DNA from: Victivallales bacterium
Lineage (GTDB): Bacteria; Verrucomicrobiota; Lentisphaeria; Oligosphaerales; Oligosphaeraceae
Length of the DNA stretch: 15,025 nt
NCBI GenBank assembly: GCA_017615955.1
Contig: JAFZZD010000026.1
Span: forward strand, 1-15,025
Direction of reading: 5' to 3'
The notes under the pieces are model-generated. The model saw only the letters and a program-made list of their open reading frames with translations, ran no database searches and had not been told where the DNA came from. Of this stretch, positions 1-6,481 are shown in pieces. A program made the translations under genes and the position numbers. How positions within the stretch are numbered: the stretch's first letter is position 1; every line of letters begins with the position of its first letter.

Positions 1-1
1 C

Positions 2-778
2 AAAGATGAAACGACAGTTGTTGAAAGCATTCAGGATGTGAAGAAAGGACTACCAATTCTTTTGGGAAAATACGAAGGAGATAAAGGGAATGCAGTAGTG
101 GACTTGTGTGAAGCTCCCCATATTCTGCTTGCGGGAAGTTATATCAATGATCTCAGAGAAGAGTTTAATCTGATTCTTGAATCATTAGTTAAAAAAAGTT
201 CACCCAGCGAAGTATCTTTTTTGCTGATAGATTCTATGCATATTGCCTTTTATAATGACAATCTGGATCCAATTAATCCTTATTCATCTGATCCTCTGGA
301 ACCTCTTCAATGGCTCTCCAAAGAACTGAAAAGAAGATATAATGTCTTAGCCAAAGCAGACTGCCCTACAATCAACGAATACAATGCGCAGCATACGAGA
401 ATAATGCCGTATATTGTGGTGTGTGTATTCAATTTGGCGGATATGCGTGAAAAAGCCAAAGAATGTTTTGGATTACTAGATATCCTAAAAAAAGGTCGGG
501 CTGTTGGATTACATGTTATAGCAATGACCTCCTCTCCCAATGCAAGTTTTCTCACACCTGACTTTCTAATCAATTTCCCAGTTAGAATTGCTTTGCGACT
601 TAATGATGACGCCTCGGCTTCAGAACTTCTGGTTAATAAGCCTGGCGCGGACGCATTCAATTACGATCAAAAGTATGTATATGATGTCAAGACGGGTAAT
701 ACAAATATAATAAAAATGGATTGGCCTTCTGACAGAAAAGTTGATGCCGCCGTGCGTGCTTTCAATAAGAAGAAATAG
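2..778 (+). CDS. FtsK/SpoIIIE-like motor-domain protein with lost ATPase motifs (5' end outside window)
   Basis: The reading frame is open to the left edge of the window, and the residues before the first possible start (GTG at 38) continue the FtsK-type lead-in to 'LLGKYEGDKGNAVVDL', so the gene starts upstream. From the GTG codon, landmarks of the FtsK/SpoIIIE motor can be followed in order: the APHILLAG strand (26-33), the 'SEVSFLLID' strand (58-66), ELKRRYNVLAKA (96-107), MPYIVV (123-128), GRAVGLHVIAMTSSP (153-167) and NFPVRIALRLND (179-190). The P-loop is absent: GSYINDL stands where G-x-x-x-x-GK-S/T should be. In Walker B the usual D-E is replaced by F131-N132 in VVCVFNLADM. The protein ends soon after the motor fold, so no C-terminal gamma DNA-reading domain follows. 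It should not hydrolyse ATP; a structural or regulatory role in an FtsK-like hexamer is inference. Its DNA is visibly richer in A+T than the next gene. Confidence 0.72.
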   Translation, partial: KDETTVVESIQDVKKGLPILLGKYEGDKGNAVVDLCEAPHILLAGSYINDLREEFNLILESLVKKSSPSEVSFLLIDSMHIAFYNDNLDPINPYSSDPLEPLQWLSKELKRRYNVLAKADCPTINEYNAQHTRIMPYIVVCVFNLADMREKAKECFGLLDILKKGRAVGLHVIAMTSSPNASFLTPDFLINFPVRIALRLNDDASASELLVNKPGADAFNYDQKYVYDVKTGNTNIIKMDWPSDRKVDAAVRAFNKKK

Positions 779-781
779 CCT

Positions 782-1429
782 ATGCAACTTTTTGAACTGA
801 AATCCATAACACGTTCCAGCAACAAGCTCCCCGACGGCTCCTACAAGACGCATGAGCAGGAACTGGGCGTTTTTGACTCGGTTGAAAACGCCGAGGCATT
901 CATGAAGATGTTCATTGATAAAGTGAAGAAGCATTCTGTATGGCGGTATTCCGAGTACCATTGCTTTGTCATCTACGAGAAGACACTTAACAGGGGCTTG
1001 TCGGCGAAGTGGGATTCGGTCTGCGAGTTCGAATCCGTGCGTTCCTATCTTCCCGATGGCACACTATACTGCGACAGCCCTTACGACGACGACTGCGAGA
1101 AGCCTTTCCGCGGGCGGTCTGCCGAGACCATCAAGCTGAAAGTCGGGGATCTCGCATGGTGCTGGTGGTATGGCGAAATCCAGCCTTGCCTGGTCGCCGC
1201 ATTGCCCATGACCGACGTGTGTTATCAGGAATGCGTGCGGAATTGCGGAGAGGAACTTGGTCTGGACTACGTCGATGACAGCTACACGGTTTACATTGGC
1301 GGCTTCGGACACACGCATCCCGAATGCTGGCGGTGCATGCCATATTACAGGAAGATTTCCAAACGCTGTCTCCAGAGCATCCATTCAGCAAAACGACGCG
1401 AGGACGCGGAACGCGAGAATGGGCAATGA
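782..1429 (+). CDS. Hypothetical protein, 215 aa, Cys/Trp-rich, with a KVGDLAW motif
   Basis: I cannot assign this protein to a named family. It starts at an ATG 3 nt after the stop of the FtsK-like gene, so translational coupling is likely. There is no signal peptide or membrane segment, so it should be cytoplasmic. The N-terminal part (1-75) looks like a small alpha/beta domain ending in CFVIYEKTLNRG. An acidic segment, DSPYDDDCEKPFRGR (98-112), follows. Then comes KVGDLAWCWWYGEIQPCLV (120-138), whose 'VGD.AW...G....C.V' pattern resembles a small SH3-like beta barrel, and a C-terminal GHTHPECWRCMPY (176-188) rich in His and Cys. Those residues could bind metal, but the spacing matches no zinc finger I know. 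The tail is charged (KRREDAEREN). Its G+C is higher than that of its upstream neighbour. Confidence 0.75.
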   Translation: MQLFELKSITRSSNKLPDGSYKTHEQELGVFDSVENAEAFMKMFIDKVKKHSVWRYSEYHCFVIYEKTLNRGLSAKWDSVCEFESVRSYLPDGTLYCDSPYDDDCEKPFRGRSAETIKLKVGDLAWCWWYGEIQPCLVAALPMTDVCYQECVRNCGEELGLDYVDDSYTVYIGGFGHTHPECWRCMPYYRKISKRCLQSIHSAKRREDAERENGQ

Positions 1430-1443
1430 GAACGGAAGAAAGA

Positions 1444-1457
1444 GGGCAATGATGCCC
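1444..1457. other. Small perfect hairpin just after the 215-aa gene
   Basis: GGGCA-ATGA-TGCCC forms a 5-bp stem with a 4-nt loop, starting 15 nt after the TGA at 1427-1429. It lies in the gap between two convergent genes, where a transcription stop is expected. No T-run follows on either strand, so it is at best a weak or Rho-assisted stop. I see nothing else in the 1430-1585 gap beyond short A/T runs. Confidence 0.25.
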
Positions 1458-1585
1458 AGTGAATCACACAGATATATTGCAATCGCTTCGCGGCTTCATT
1501 TACCTAACCTCATTGGGGAAATAGCGTAAGGAAAATCAAAAAAACGATTCCATGATGCCTTTTTCAGTCCCTTCATAAGACAAGA

Positions 1586-1921
1586 TCATTTGACATCCTT
1601 CTCGTTGTTCAATGTTTCATAACTGTACAACTGCCAGGGGAATGTAACGACATCGAATGCAAAAGAAATGGGAATATCGCAGAGGATGCAAATAGAATTC
1701 AGAGAACGGTCAAGCCAAGGCGGCAAGACATAGTCTTCTCTGCTCCTTGTGTCATCCCATGCACACTTGTCAATTCTGAGAATATTTCCTGCTGGCAACT
1801 CGTTGCTCTGGGTGCGCATTTCGACACTATGCCCCTGGGCGCAGCAATACAATATCGTACCACAGCCAGAACAGCAGAGGACGGCAGCCAGCAGAAAAAT
1901 GTATGTGAAGAGGCGTCTCAT
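1586..1921 (-). CDS. Small lipoprotein, YceK/YidQ-like
   Basis: A 111-residue protein with a basic start (MRR), a hydrophobic stretch (4-16) and a lipobox-like CSGC ending at Cys20, followed by GTILYC. The '-SGCGT/S-' start and the later CDIPISFAFDVVTFPWQLYSYE (81-102) match the layout of the YceK/YidQ family (DUF1375), whose members carry a 'D-(I/L)P-(L/F)S-..-D-(T/V)-...-P' motif after the lipid-anchored Cys. Position -3 of the lipobox is Cys rather than the usual Leu, which is slightly atypical. The mature protein would be membrane-anchored and is short of charge patterns that suggest catalysis. The family has no established biochemical role. It starts 58 nt downstream of the isomerase stop and could be read through from that operon. 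There is no strong ribosome site. Confidence 0.7.
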   Translation of the reverse strand: MRRLFTYIFLLAAVLCCSGCGTILYCCAQGHSVEMRTQSNELPAGNILRIDKCAWDDTRSREDYVLPPWLDRSLNSICILCDIPISFAFDVVTFPWQLYSYETLNNEKDVK

Positions 1922-1979
1922 AGTCCAGCAAAGCCATTCTCACCACAACTGAAGACTACCCCATTCAGCGGATAGAGAT

Positions 1980-2750
1980 TCAGCAGAGGCTGAAATACTC
2001 GCGGGTTTGCAGAAGTGAAGCGCGGCTATCGAGAAGCGGGAAGTATTCCAGCCCCACATATCCGTCATAGCCGCCCTGCTCTATCCCCTGAAGGAGGAAT
2101 GGATAATTTGTCTCGCCATTCTTGGGTTCATGACGGCCAGGTACGCCGGCCACATGGAAATGCCCGATTCTGGAGATATTGTGGGTTATGAACTCAAATT
2201 GGTTGCCTGTCATGATTGTCATGTGATATATGTCATAGAGCATTTTCACATTGTCAAGACCGACTTCCTTCACTATGGCAAGCCCCTCTATTGGCGAGGC
2301 CAGGAAATATCCAGCGTGGTCAACTTCAGTGTTGAGGGGTTCCAGATTTATTGAAAAACCTCGCTTGGAAAGCATCTCGCCAGCCTCAGCCAGGCTTTCC
2401 ACAAGAGAGGCCCTCTGCGTTTGATAGCAAAGGCCTTCCACGCATTGCCCTGCAGTCACGATGCCTTGCCTGCAACCCGCCGCAAGTGCGCTGTCCGCCA
2501 TTGCATCCATCCTTTCCAGAAAGCGCATTCTGTTTTCGGGGTTTATCGGAGCCACTGGCGCATCAGTCGCAAAATTCATCACAATGCTGACAAGCTGAAT
2601 GCCAGCATTGTTGATCTGCTTTAGCTGCGAGGCATCCGCGCCAAGCCATGTTTCTACGAATGAATAGCCACAATCCGCAATCTTTGCGGCACGTGTAGCC
2701 AAATCATCTTCGGTGAAAAACAAATCTATAAGAGGGCATATCTTCAGCAT
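1980..2750 (-). CDS. Hydroxypyruvate isomerase-like / sugar phosphate isomerase-epimerase family TIM-barrel protein
   Basis: This 256-residue protein has the length and motifs of the Hyi/OtnI branch of the AP-endonuclease-2-like TIM barrels. Visible landmarks are FVETW (31-35), INLEPLNTEVDHAGYFL (134-150), NVKMLYDIYHMTIMTGN (167-183), IGHFHVAGVPGRHEP (195-209) and GYVGLEYFP (230-238). Known members use a metal held by Glu-Asp-His-Glu; the likely equivalents here are E137, D173, H199 and E235, with H176 nearby. The reaction in the family is an aldose-ketose type isomerisation, such as hydroxypyruvate to tartronate semialdehyde, but substrate range is wide and cannot be set from sequence. The start codon overlaps the end of the aminotransferase gene (ATGCTGA, 2744-2750), so the two are made together and probably act on one sugar or cyclitol route. 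Confidence 0.88.
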   Translation of the reverse strand: MLKICPLIDLFFTEDDLATRAAKIADCGYSFVETWLGADASQLKQINNAGIQLVSIVMNFATDAPVAPINPENRMRFLERMDAMADSALAAGCRQGIVTAGQCVEGLCYQTQRASLVESLAEAGEMLSKRGFSINLEPLNTEVDHAGYFLASPIEGLAIVKEVGLDNVKMLYDIYHMTIMTGNQFEFITHNISRIGHFHVAGVPGRHEPKNGETNYPFLLQGIEQGGYDGYVGLEYFPLLDSRASLLQTREYFSLC

Positions 2751-4006
2751 TCTGGAAGCTCCGTGTTGATTTTCTCTATGATTGCATCCACATCATCCGC
2801 AGTCATAAATGGATTGACCTGAATGAGACCTGTACGAATTATTATGTCCTTTGTCTTTGGCCAGGAATCCTTGGTATAGCGTGGATGACCAGCAGCGCGC
2901 GGGCAGCTGAAGGGGCAGCCGTCCGCAGTTGCCGCCTTTTCCTCAATGATGTGTTCCCAGTACCATGCCATGTGCCAGTTGCGTACACCGCGTGTATTGT
3001 CCAATGCATTTCCGCCAACAATGCCCGTCTTCTGGGCGCGAAGCGAAAAGTCCTGGTCCTCGAATGTAAGTCCCAGATTGTATCCGCAGACACCATTTTC
3101 ATCATTGGGCTTCTGCCATTTCACGCCCGCTGGCAACTGTACATTCGCCTTGATTTTGGCGCAGATCGAACGGCATGTGCTGTTGATCCAGTCCAGTTTG
3201 CGCAGCTGTGCCAGGGCAACTGCTGCGGACAATTCGCTCATGCGATAGTTCTCGCCGCAGAAAAGCTCGCCTTCCTGGCGTTCCTTGCCAAAACGGTCTG
3301 GTCTCCAGCATGCCGCTGTATCGTGGTAGCTTTGGGCACGGGTGAAATACCAGTCATTGTCCGTCATGACAATACCACCTTCTCCGCTGCCGATGACCTT
3401 GTACGCGTCCAGGGAAATGCAGCCGAAATCGCCCCATGTGCCCAGGTATCTGCCCTTGTATGTTCCGCCGCATGCCTGGGCGGTATCCTCGATGACAACC
3501 AGATTGTGCTTCTTTGCAATCTCGCAGATTCTGTCCATTTCAGAGGGCATTCCCAGCATGTGCACAGGGATGACCGCCTTTGTACGAGGGCCAATCAATG
3601 CCTCAAACGCATCCGGATCCATTGTGAGCGATTCATTGATTTCACATATCACAGGTATCGCCTTTGCGACAACCACTGCCGACGCTGTGGCAAAGAAAGT
3701 ATATGCGGGAATGATGACCTCGTCACCAGGACCAATGCCAGCCGCCACCAGGGACGCAATCAGCGCACTTGTGCCGGAGTTCACAGCAAGCACGTTCTTG
3801 ATGCCCACATGGGCGGCAAACTCCCTTTCAAACTCCACGGTCTTGCTTCGCTCGTTGTAATAACGGAAAAAGTTACCTGCATTTGGTGGATTTTTCTCCT
3901 CTGCCAAAATCGCGCGTATCTTGGCCTGCGCCTGTTCTGACACGTTGAACACATCCACCAGTTCCATCAATTCGTCTGCACCGTACTTTACAGTCTGCCT
4001 TCCCAT
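2744..4006 (-). CDS. DegT/DnrJ/EryC1/StrS family PLP-dependent aminotransferase
   Basis: A 420-residue fold-type I aminotransferase of the sugar/cyclitol class. Motifs in order are NSGTSAL (76-82, phosphate of PLP), GDEVIIPAYTFFAT (94-107), IEDTAQACGG (172-181, with D174 toward the pyridine nitrogen and Q177 stacking), DAYKVIGSGEGG (200-211, with K203 as the Schiff-base lysine) and NYRMSELSAAVALAQL (253-268). Family members transfer an amino group, usually from glutamate or glutamine, to keto-sugars or keto-inositols. Length and the RNWHMAWYWEH segment near the C-terminus fit scyllo-inosose-aminotransferase-like relatives, but the substrate is not readable. It heads a two-gene unit with the isomerase that overlaps its stop by 7 nt. 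The ATG at 4006 has a good ribosome site. The protein is intact, with no missing key residue. Confidence 0.92.
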   Translation of the reverse strand: MGRQTVKYGADELMELVDVFNVSEQAQAKIRAILAEEKNPPNAGNFFRYYNERSKTVEFEREFAAHVGIKNVLAVNSGTSALIASLVAAGIGPGDEVIIPAYTFFATASAVVVAKAIPVICEINESLTMDPDAFEALIGPRTKAVIPVHMLGMPSEMDRICEIAKKHNLVVIEDTAQACGGTYKGRYLGTWGDFGCISLDAYKVIGSGEGGIVMTDNDWYFTRAQSYHDTAACWRPDRFGKERQEGELFCGENYRMSELSAAVALAQLRKLDWINSTCRSICAKIKANVQLPAGVKWQKPNDENGVCGYNLGLTFEDQDFSLRAQKTGIVGGNALDNTRGVRNWHMAWYWEHIIEEKAATADGCPFSCPRAAGHPRYTKDSWPKTKDIIIRTGLIQVNPFMTADDVDAIIEKINTELPEC

Positions 4007-4013
4007 TGTAATT

Positions 4014-4020
4014 CTTCCTC
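4014..4020 (-). promoter_or_regulatory. Ribosome binding site of the DegT aminotransferase gene
   Basis: On the minus strand GAGGAAG lies 7 nt before the ATG at 4004-4006, a strong Shine-Dalgarno match at normal spacing. It supports this start for the 420-residue protein. Confidence 0.7.
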
Positions 4021-4099
4021 GATTTTGAATTGCAAGCCAATATTAATCAACTAAAACATAAGGGACTCCGCCAATTTTCTGACTGACAAAAAAACATCT

Positions 4100-5056
4100 T
4101 CATGCCTTTGCCATGGCGGCAATTTCCTTAATTTCCTCAAAAGTAAATCCAGTCAGCTTTTGGATAGTGCCATAATCCAGATTGATGTGCAGTGCCTCCA
4201 GTACAACATTTTTCTGAATCTCTTTGCGTCCTTCCTCGCGTCCTTCCTCGCGTCCCTGGCGAAGGCCTTTGCGAAGCCCCTTTCTTTCTCCCTTGTCCAT
4301 CGCCCACTGCTTAAAATATTTCCATGCCACGCACATTTTCGTCTTCCTCCCATTTGTTTGAGGTTCAAGTTTCGTATTCAAATATGTATTGAGCACCATG
4401 ACCGCCTTTTCGGAAAGGGAAACATCGTGCATTTTCTCAAGAAAGCGCAAGAATCCCTCCTTGTCCCTTGATGCACGGAAGTAAATTAGCACATCTTTGA
4501 TTTCTGTATAGAGCATGTCTAGTGTTTTTTCATCCACTGTATATGGATCTGCTATGTTGATTTGATAGTCTGGAACGACTTTCTTGAGCTTCTCATCAAC
4601 GCCACCCATCATATCATGAAGTGAGCGAGGTCCCGTCCAGGGGCCTTTGCTCAAGTTGAGTACAAGCGTGAACACAGGCAACAATTTTCTCCTCCCCCTA
4701 CCCTTTTGCAAATTAACTTGGTATTGGTATTTGGCGGCATCATAGCTCATAACGCGCAGAGGCATGGTCCAGTCAATCCTGCTCTGAACCTCAATCCCCA
4801 GAAAATACATCGCATTGTCATCAGCATAAGCGATATATGAAAGATCACGCCGAAGCAGCCCAGTTGTTTCCTCGCCATCCGCATCCAACTTCATTGCCGC
4901 ATCTTCTGTTGGAAATGGACGCAGCTTTTCAGGCAAAACCCGTTTCTCGCCCTTGAATGTGAATGCATTGAAAAGATCCGCCACAATTTCCGGATTCTGC
5001 AAATAGAGTTTTGCCACAGTGTCCTTTACCTGTCCCGTCTTACTGTCTTTCGCCAT
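4100..5056 (-). CDS. Rpn-family PD-(D/E)XK nuclease / putative transposase
   Basis: The protein matches the Rpn family of recombination-promoting nucleases (PD-(D/E)XK 'transposase' group). It has an N-terminal KLYLQNPEIVADLFNAFTFKG, then the nuclease core RRDLSYIAYADDN...FLGIEVQS, in which the likely metal ligands are D71 and E89 and the final core residue is Gln91 (an E-x-Q form common in this family), then a helical region. The C-terminal tail is highly charged (GLRKGLRQGREEGREEGRKE), ending in a short helical domain. Relatives cleave DNA and raise RecA-independent recombination. An upstream GTG at 5113 or ATG at 5104 would add 19 or 16 residues, but a good promoter has its -10 box across those codons, so I chose the ATG at 5056 (318 aa). 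It is flanked by an AT-rich island and looks like a single mobile gene. Confidence 0.85.
   Translation of the reverse strand: MAKDSKTGQVKDTVAKLYLQNPEIVADLFNAFTFKGEKRVLPEKLRPFPTEDAAMKLDADGEETTGLLRRDLSYIAYADDNAMYFLGIEVQSRIDWTMPLRVMSYDAAKYQYQVNLQKGRGRRKLLPVFTLVLNLSKGPWTGPRSLHDMMGGVDEKLKKVVPDYQINIADPYTVDEKTLDMLYTEIKDVLIYFRASRDKEGFLRFLEKMHDVSLSEKAVMVLNTYLNTKLEPQTNGRKTKMCVAWKYFKQWAMDKGERKGLRKGLRQGREEGREEGRKEIQKNVVLEALHINLDYGTIQKLTGFTFEEIKEIAAMAKA
4226..4282 (-). repeat. Run of 12-nt in-frame repeats in the tail of the Rpn gene
   Basis: On the + strand GCGTCCTTCCTC occurs twice in tandem (4226-4237, 4238-4249) with a third diverged copy at 4250, followed by two related units GCGAAGGCCTTT (4259-4270) and GCGAAGCCCCTT (4271-4282). 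On the coding strand they encode four-residue steps of the R-E-E-G and R-K-G-L type. Each unit is 12 nt, so gain or loss keeps the reading frame. Such tails vary in length among Rpn relatives. Confidence 0.8.
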
Positions 5057-5102
5057 GTCATGCCCCGTGTGTTTTTTCAGTTGCCTGTATTTTGTAATGG
5101 GC

Positions 5103-5132
5103 ATAATATGCACTTGATATTGGCATTGTCAA
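5103..5132 (-). promoter_or_regulatory. Sigma-70-type promoter for the Rpn nuclease gene
   Basis: On the minus strand a perfect TTGACA (5127-5132) is followed, after 18 nt, by TATTAT (5103-5108). Transcription would begin near 5096, about 40 nt before the ATG at 5056. This placement argues against translation from the GTG at 5113 or ATG at 5104. The stretch immediately upstream is almost pure A/T, which may act as an UP-like element. Confidence 0.6.
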
Positions 5133-5230
5133 ATTATAAAATCAATTTTATAGATATTATTAAAAATGATTATAATAATATATTTTTATATAAAATAAAA
5201 TAATAATTGAAATATAAAATGCAATATTGT
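5131..5230. other. Extreme AT-rich island upstream of the Rpn nuclease gene
   Basis: I count only 7 G or C in these 100 bases, while the neighbouring genes have roughly balanced composition. The stretch contains a short palindrome (ATAAAAT-CA-ATTTTAT with one more pair, 5135-5152) and many TAATAA/AAATAAA runs. It lies between the Rpn promoter and the end of the two-TM gene. It holds no open frame of note. Together with 5057-5299 it makes up the longest gene-free gap in the window (243 nt). Confidence 0.75.
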
Positions 5231-5299
5231 GATAGATAATTTCAAATATACTGAAACATTATACATAAATGGCATGGTTGGCAGGCAATTCTTCTGCCT

Positions 5300-6037
5300 C
5301 TATTTATTCACAGTCAGGCATTCCACCAATTCAGCCAGTGTGGAGGACTTGTCGATGTTTGCTATCTCATTTGAGGCATGGAGATCCCAGACCAAGTCGT
5401 CCCAGAAGTCGCCTGGCGGCTCTATCATCCTGGCTTTGCGGAATGGAAAACGTCTTCCAAAGAAGAAAAAGAGTACAGGGTCGTTGGGATAGAGCATCAT
5501 GCCGACGGGTTTCCAGTAGTCACGGGCATTGTCAAGCAGTCTGGCCGCGCATTCAGCGTGTTTTGGCGTAGGCCACATTGCCAGGAACGCCTGTCGGTCA
5601 AATGATGGGCGTGCATCAAGAATGGCGGCGATTTCCCTGCTCACATCTGGTCGCCTGAGCCGCAGTATCCAGAAGCCGTATTTTCGCGCAAGGAGAAGTT
5701 CCCGCCATAGTTTCAGAAGCCTCATTATAACAAACCATATCAGGAAAGAAGGTATCAGCATCTCCAAAGCAATTGCCAGGCACGATATCACCAGGCCGCT
5801 GAAGGGCACATCGCTAAAAAGCGCTTTTTCCTTGTAGTTCTGCTTAAGAATGAACAGAAGCGCCAAAGTCAGAACAACATCCAGAACCATCAGAAGCAGC
5901 CAGCCTGTCTTGCGGTGGCAATAGTCTGGTATAGCTTCATGTTCGCGCCAATACGCCTCACGTTCAGGCGTGTCGCGCCATTCCGGAACTACAGGCGGTT
6001 CCGGCAGCCCAGGATATCTTGACCAGTCGATTGTCAT
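5300..6037 (-). CDS. Hypothetical two-TM membrane protein, 245 aa
   Basis: Not a family I can name. The frame is open further upstream (to 6244) but overlaps the preceding zinc-ribbon gene; the ATG at 6037 gives a sensible start (MTIDWSRYPGLPEPP) 40 nt after that gene's stop, though no clear ribosome site is present. A proline-rich soluble head (1-42) is followed by two membrane spans (about 45-65 and 80-106), then a cytoplasmic-looking C-terminal domain of about 135 residues. That domain contains WPTPKHAECAARLLDNARDYW (155-175), MMLYPNDPVLFFFFGRRFPFR (180-200) and MIEPPGDFWDDLVWDL (204-219). The conserved-looking aromatic and acidic blocks suggest a real folded domain. It is the last gene of the tight minus-strand row that starts at the GNAT gene, so it is probably co-transcribed with the small envelope genes upstream. 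Confidence 0.72.
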   Translation of the reverse strand: MTIDWSRYPGLPEPPVVPEWRDTPEREAYWREHEAIPDYCHRKTGWLLLMVLDVVLTLALLFILKQNYKEKALFSDVPFSGLVISCLAIALEMLIPSFLIWFVIMRLLKLWRELLLARKYGFWILRLRRPDVSREIAAILDARPSFDRQAFLAMWPTPKHAECAARLLDNARDYWKPVGMMLYPNDPVLFFFFGRRFPFRKARMIEPPGDFWDDLVWDLHASNEIANIDKSSTLAELVECLTVNK

Positions 6038-6077
6038 TTCAACGGTGTTTTCAATCGGATGAAGGAATGAAGTAGTT

Positions 6078-6452
6078 TCATCTGCGCTGTTCCTGTTCAG
6101 CCAGCTCCCAATCCGCATGGCAATAAGGGCATTGATGCATTTCCTGCGGCAGACCTTTAGGCAGCAACCAAGGACTGCCCGTCTTCGAATAGGAGGGATC
6201 AAGCAGAAGATATGCGATCTTCTTGTGGCATTTTGGACATGCAAGTTTCCTTGCCTTGCTAAGACAATAAAAATTCACCAGGATTGCAACAAGAGCAATC
6301 ACCTGGAAGAAAAGTCTTAGACATAAGCTTGTTTCCCAAGTCAAAAGCAGACCAACAGGCGCCAAAAATATTACAGGCAGGCAAACCATCTGCATTCGCC
6401 ACAGGCGAAGCACCGTTGCATTCACGTATGCTCTGAAGGAGGCATTTGTCAT
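6078..6452 (-). CDS. Small two-TM protein with a C-terminal zinc ribbon
   Basis: A 124-residue protein with two likely membrane spans (about 20-38 and 44-64) joined by a short turn. After them comes a soluble C-terminal domain holding two knuckles, CPKC (C72, C75) and CPYC (C108, C111), 32 residues apart, which would bind one zinc ion as a zinc ribbon. By the positive-inside rule the ribbon, next to the KARK segment, is likely cytoplasmic. The family is not recognised. The gene lies 29 nt after the small exported protein and 40 nt before the two-TM protein, so all three are likely on one transcript. A ribosome site is not obvious. The zinc ribbon could mediate protein or nucleic-acid contacts at the inner membrane; that is inference. 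Confidence 0.72.
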   Translation of the reverse strand: MTNASFRAYVNATVLRLWRMQMVCLPVIFLAPVGLLLTWETSLCLRLFFQVIALVAILVNFYCLSKARKLACPKCHKKIAYLLLDPSYSKTGSPWLLPKGLPQEMHQCPYCHADWELAEQEQRR

Positions 6453-6481
6453 TTTCGGCTTCGGACTATCCTAAGTTCCTG

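Noticed and set aside
1257..1529. 90-codon frame overlapping the end of the 215-aa gene
   Set aside because: Most of it is a frame shadow of the 215-residue gene. No ribosome site and no recognisable protein character.
2885..3940. Long open frame (351 codons) on the plus strand opposite the DegT aminotransferase
   Set aside because: It lies wholly antisense to a gene with clear motifs. Its translation is rich in Cys, His and Arg without any fold pattern, as expected from codon bias on the other strand.
4088..4094. Seven-A run (T7 on the minus strand) after the Rpn gene as a terminator
   Set aside because: The only nearby stem (TTGCC/GGCAA on the minus strand) is short and about 12 nt away from the T-run, so a functional Rho-independent terminator is not supported.
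4226..4282. Short tandem repeats as a CRISPR-like array
   Set aside because: The units are contiguous 12-mers with no spacers, and they code for the charged tail of the Rpn protein.
5280..5298. GGCAG...CTGCC hairpin after the two-TM gene as a terminator
   Set aside because: The stem is only 5 bp with a 9-nt loop, and no T-run follows on the minus strand.
6038..6244. N-terminal extension of the two-TM protein frame (up to 6244)
   Set aside because: It overlaps the zinc-ribbon gene, and the added residues are Arg/Cys-rich without family character. The ATG at 6037 gives a natural start.
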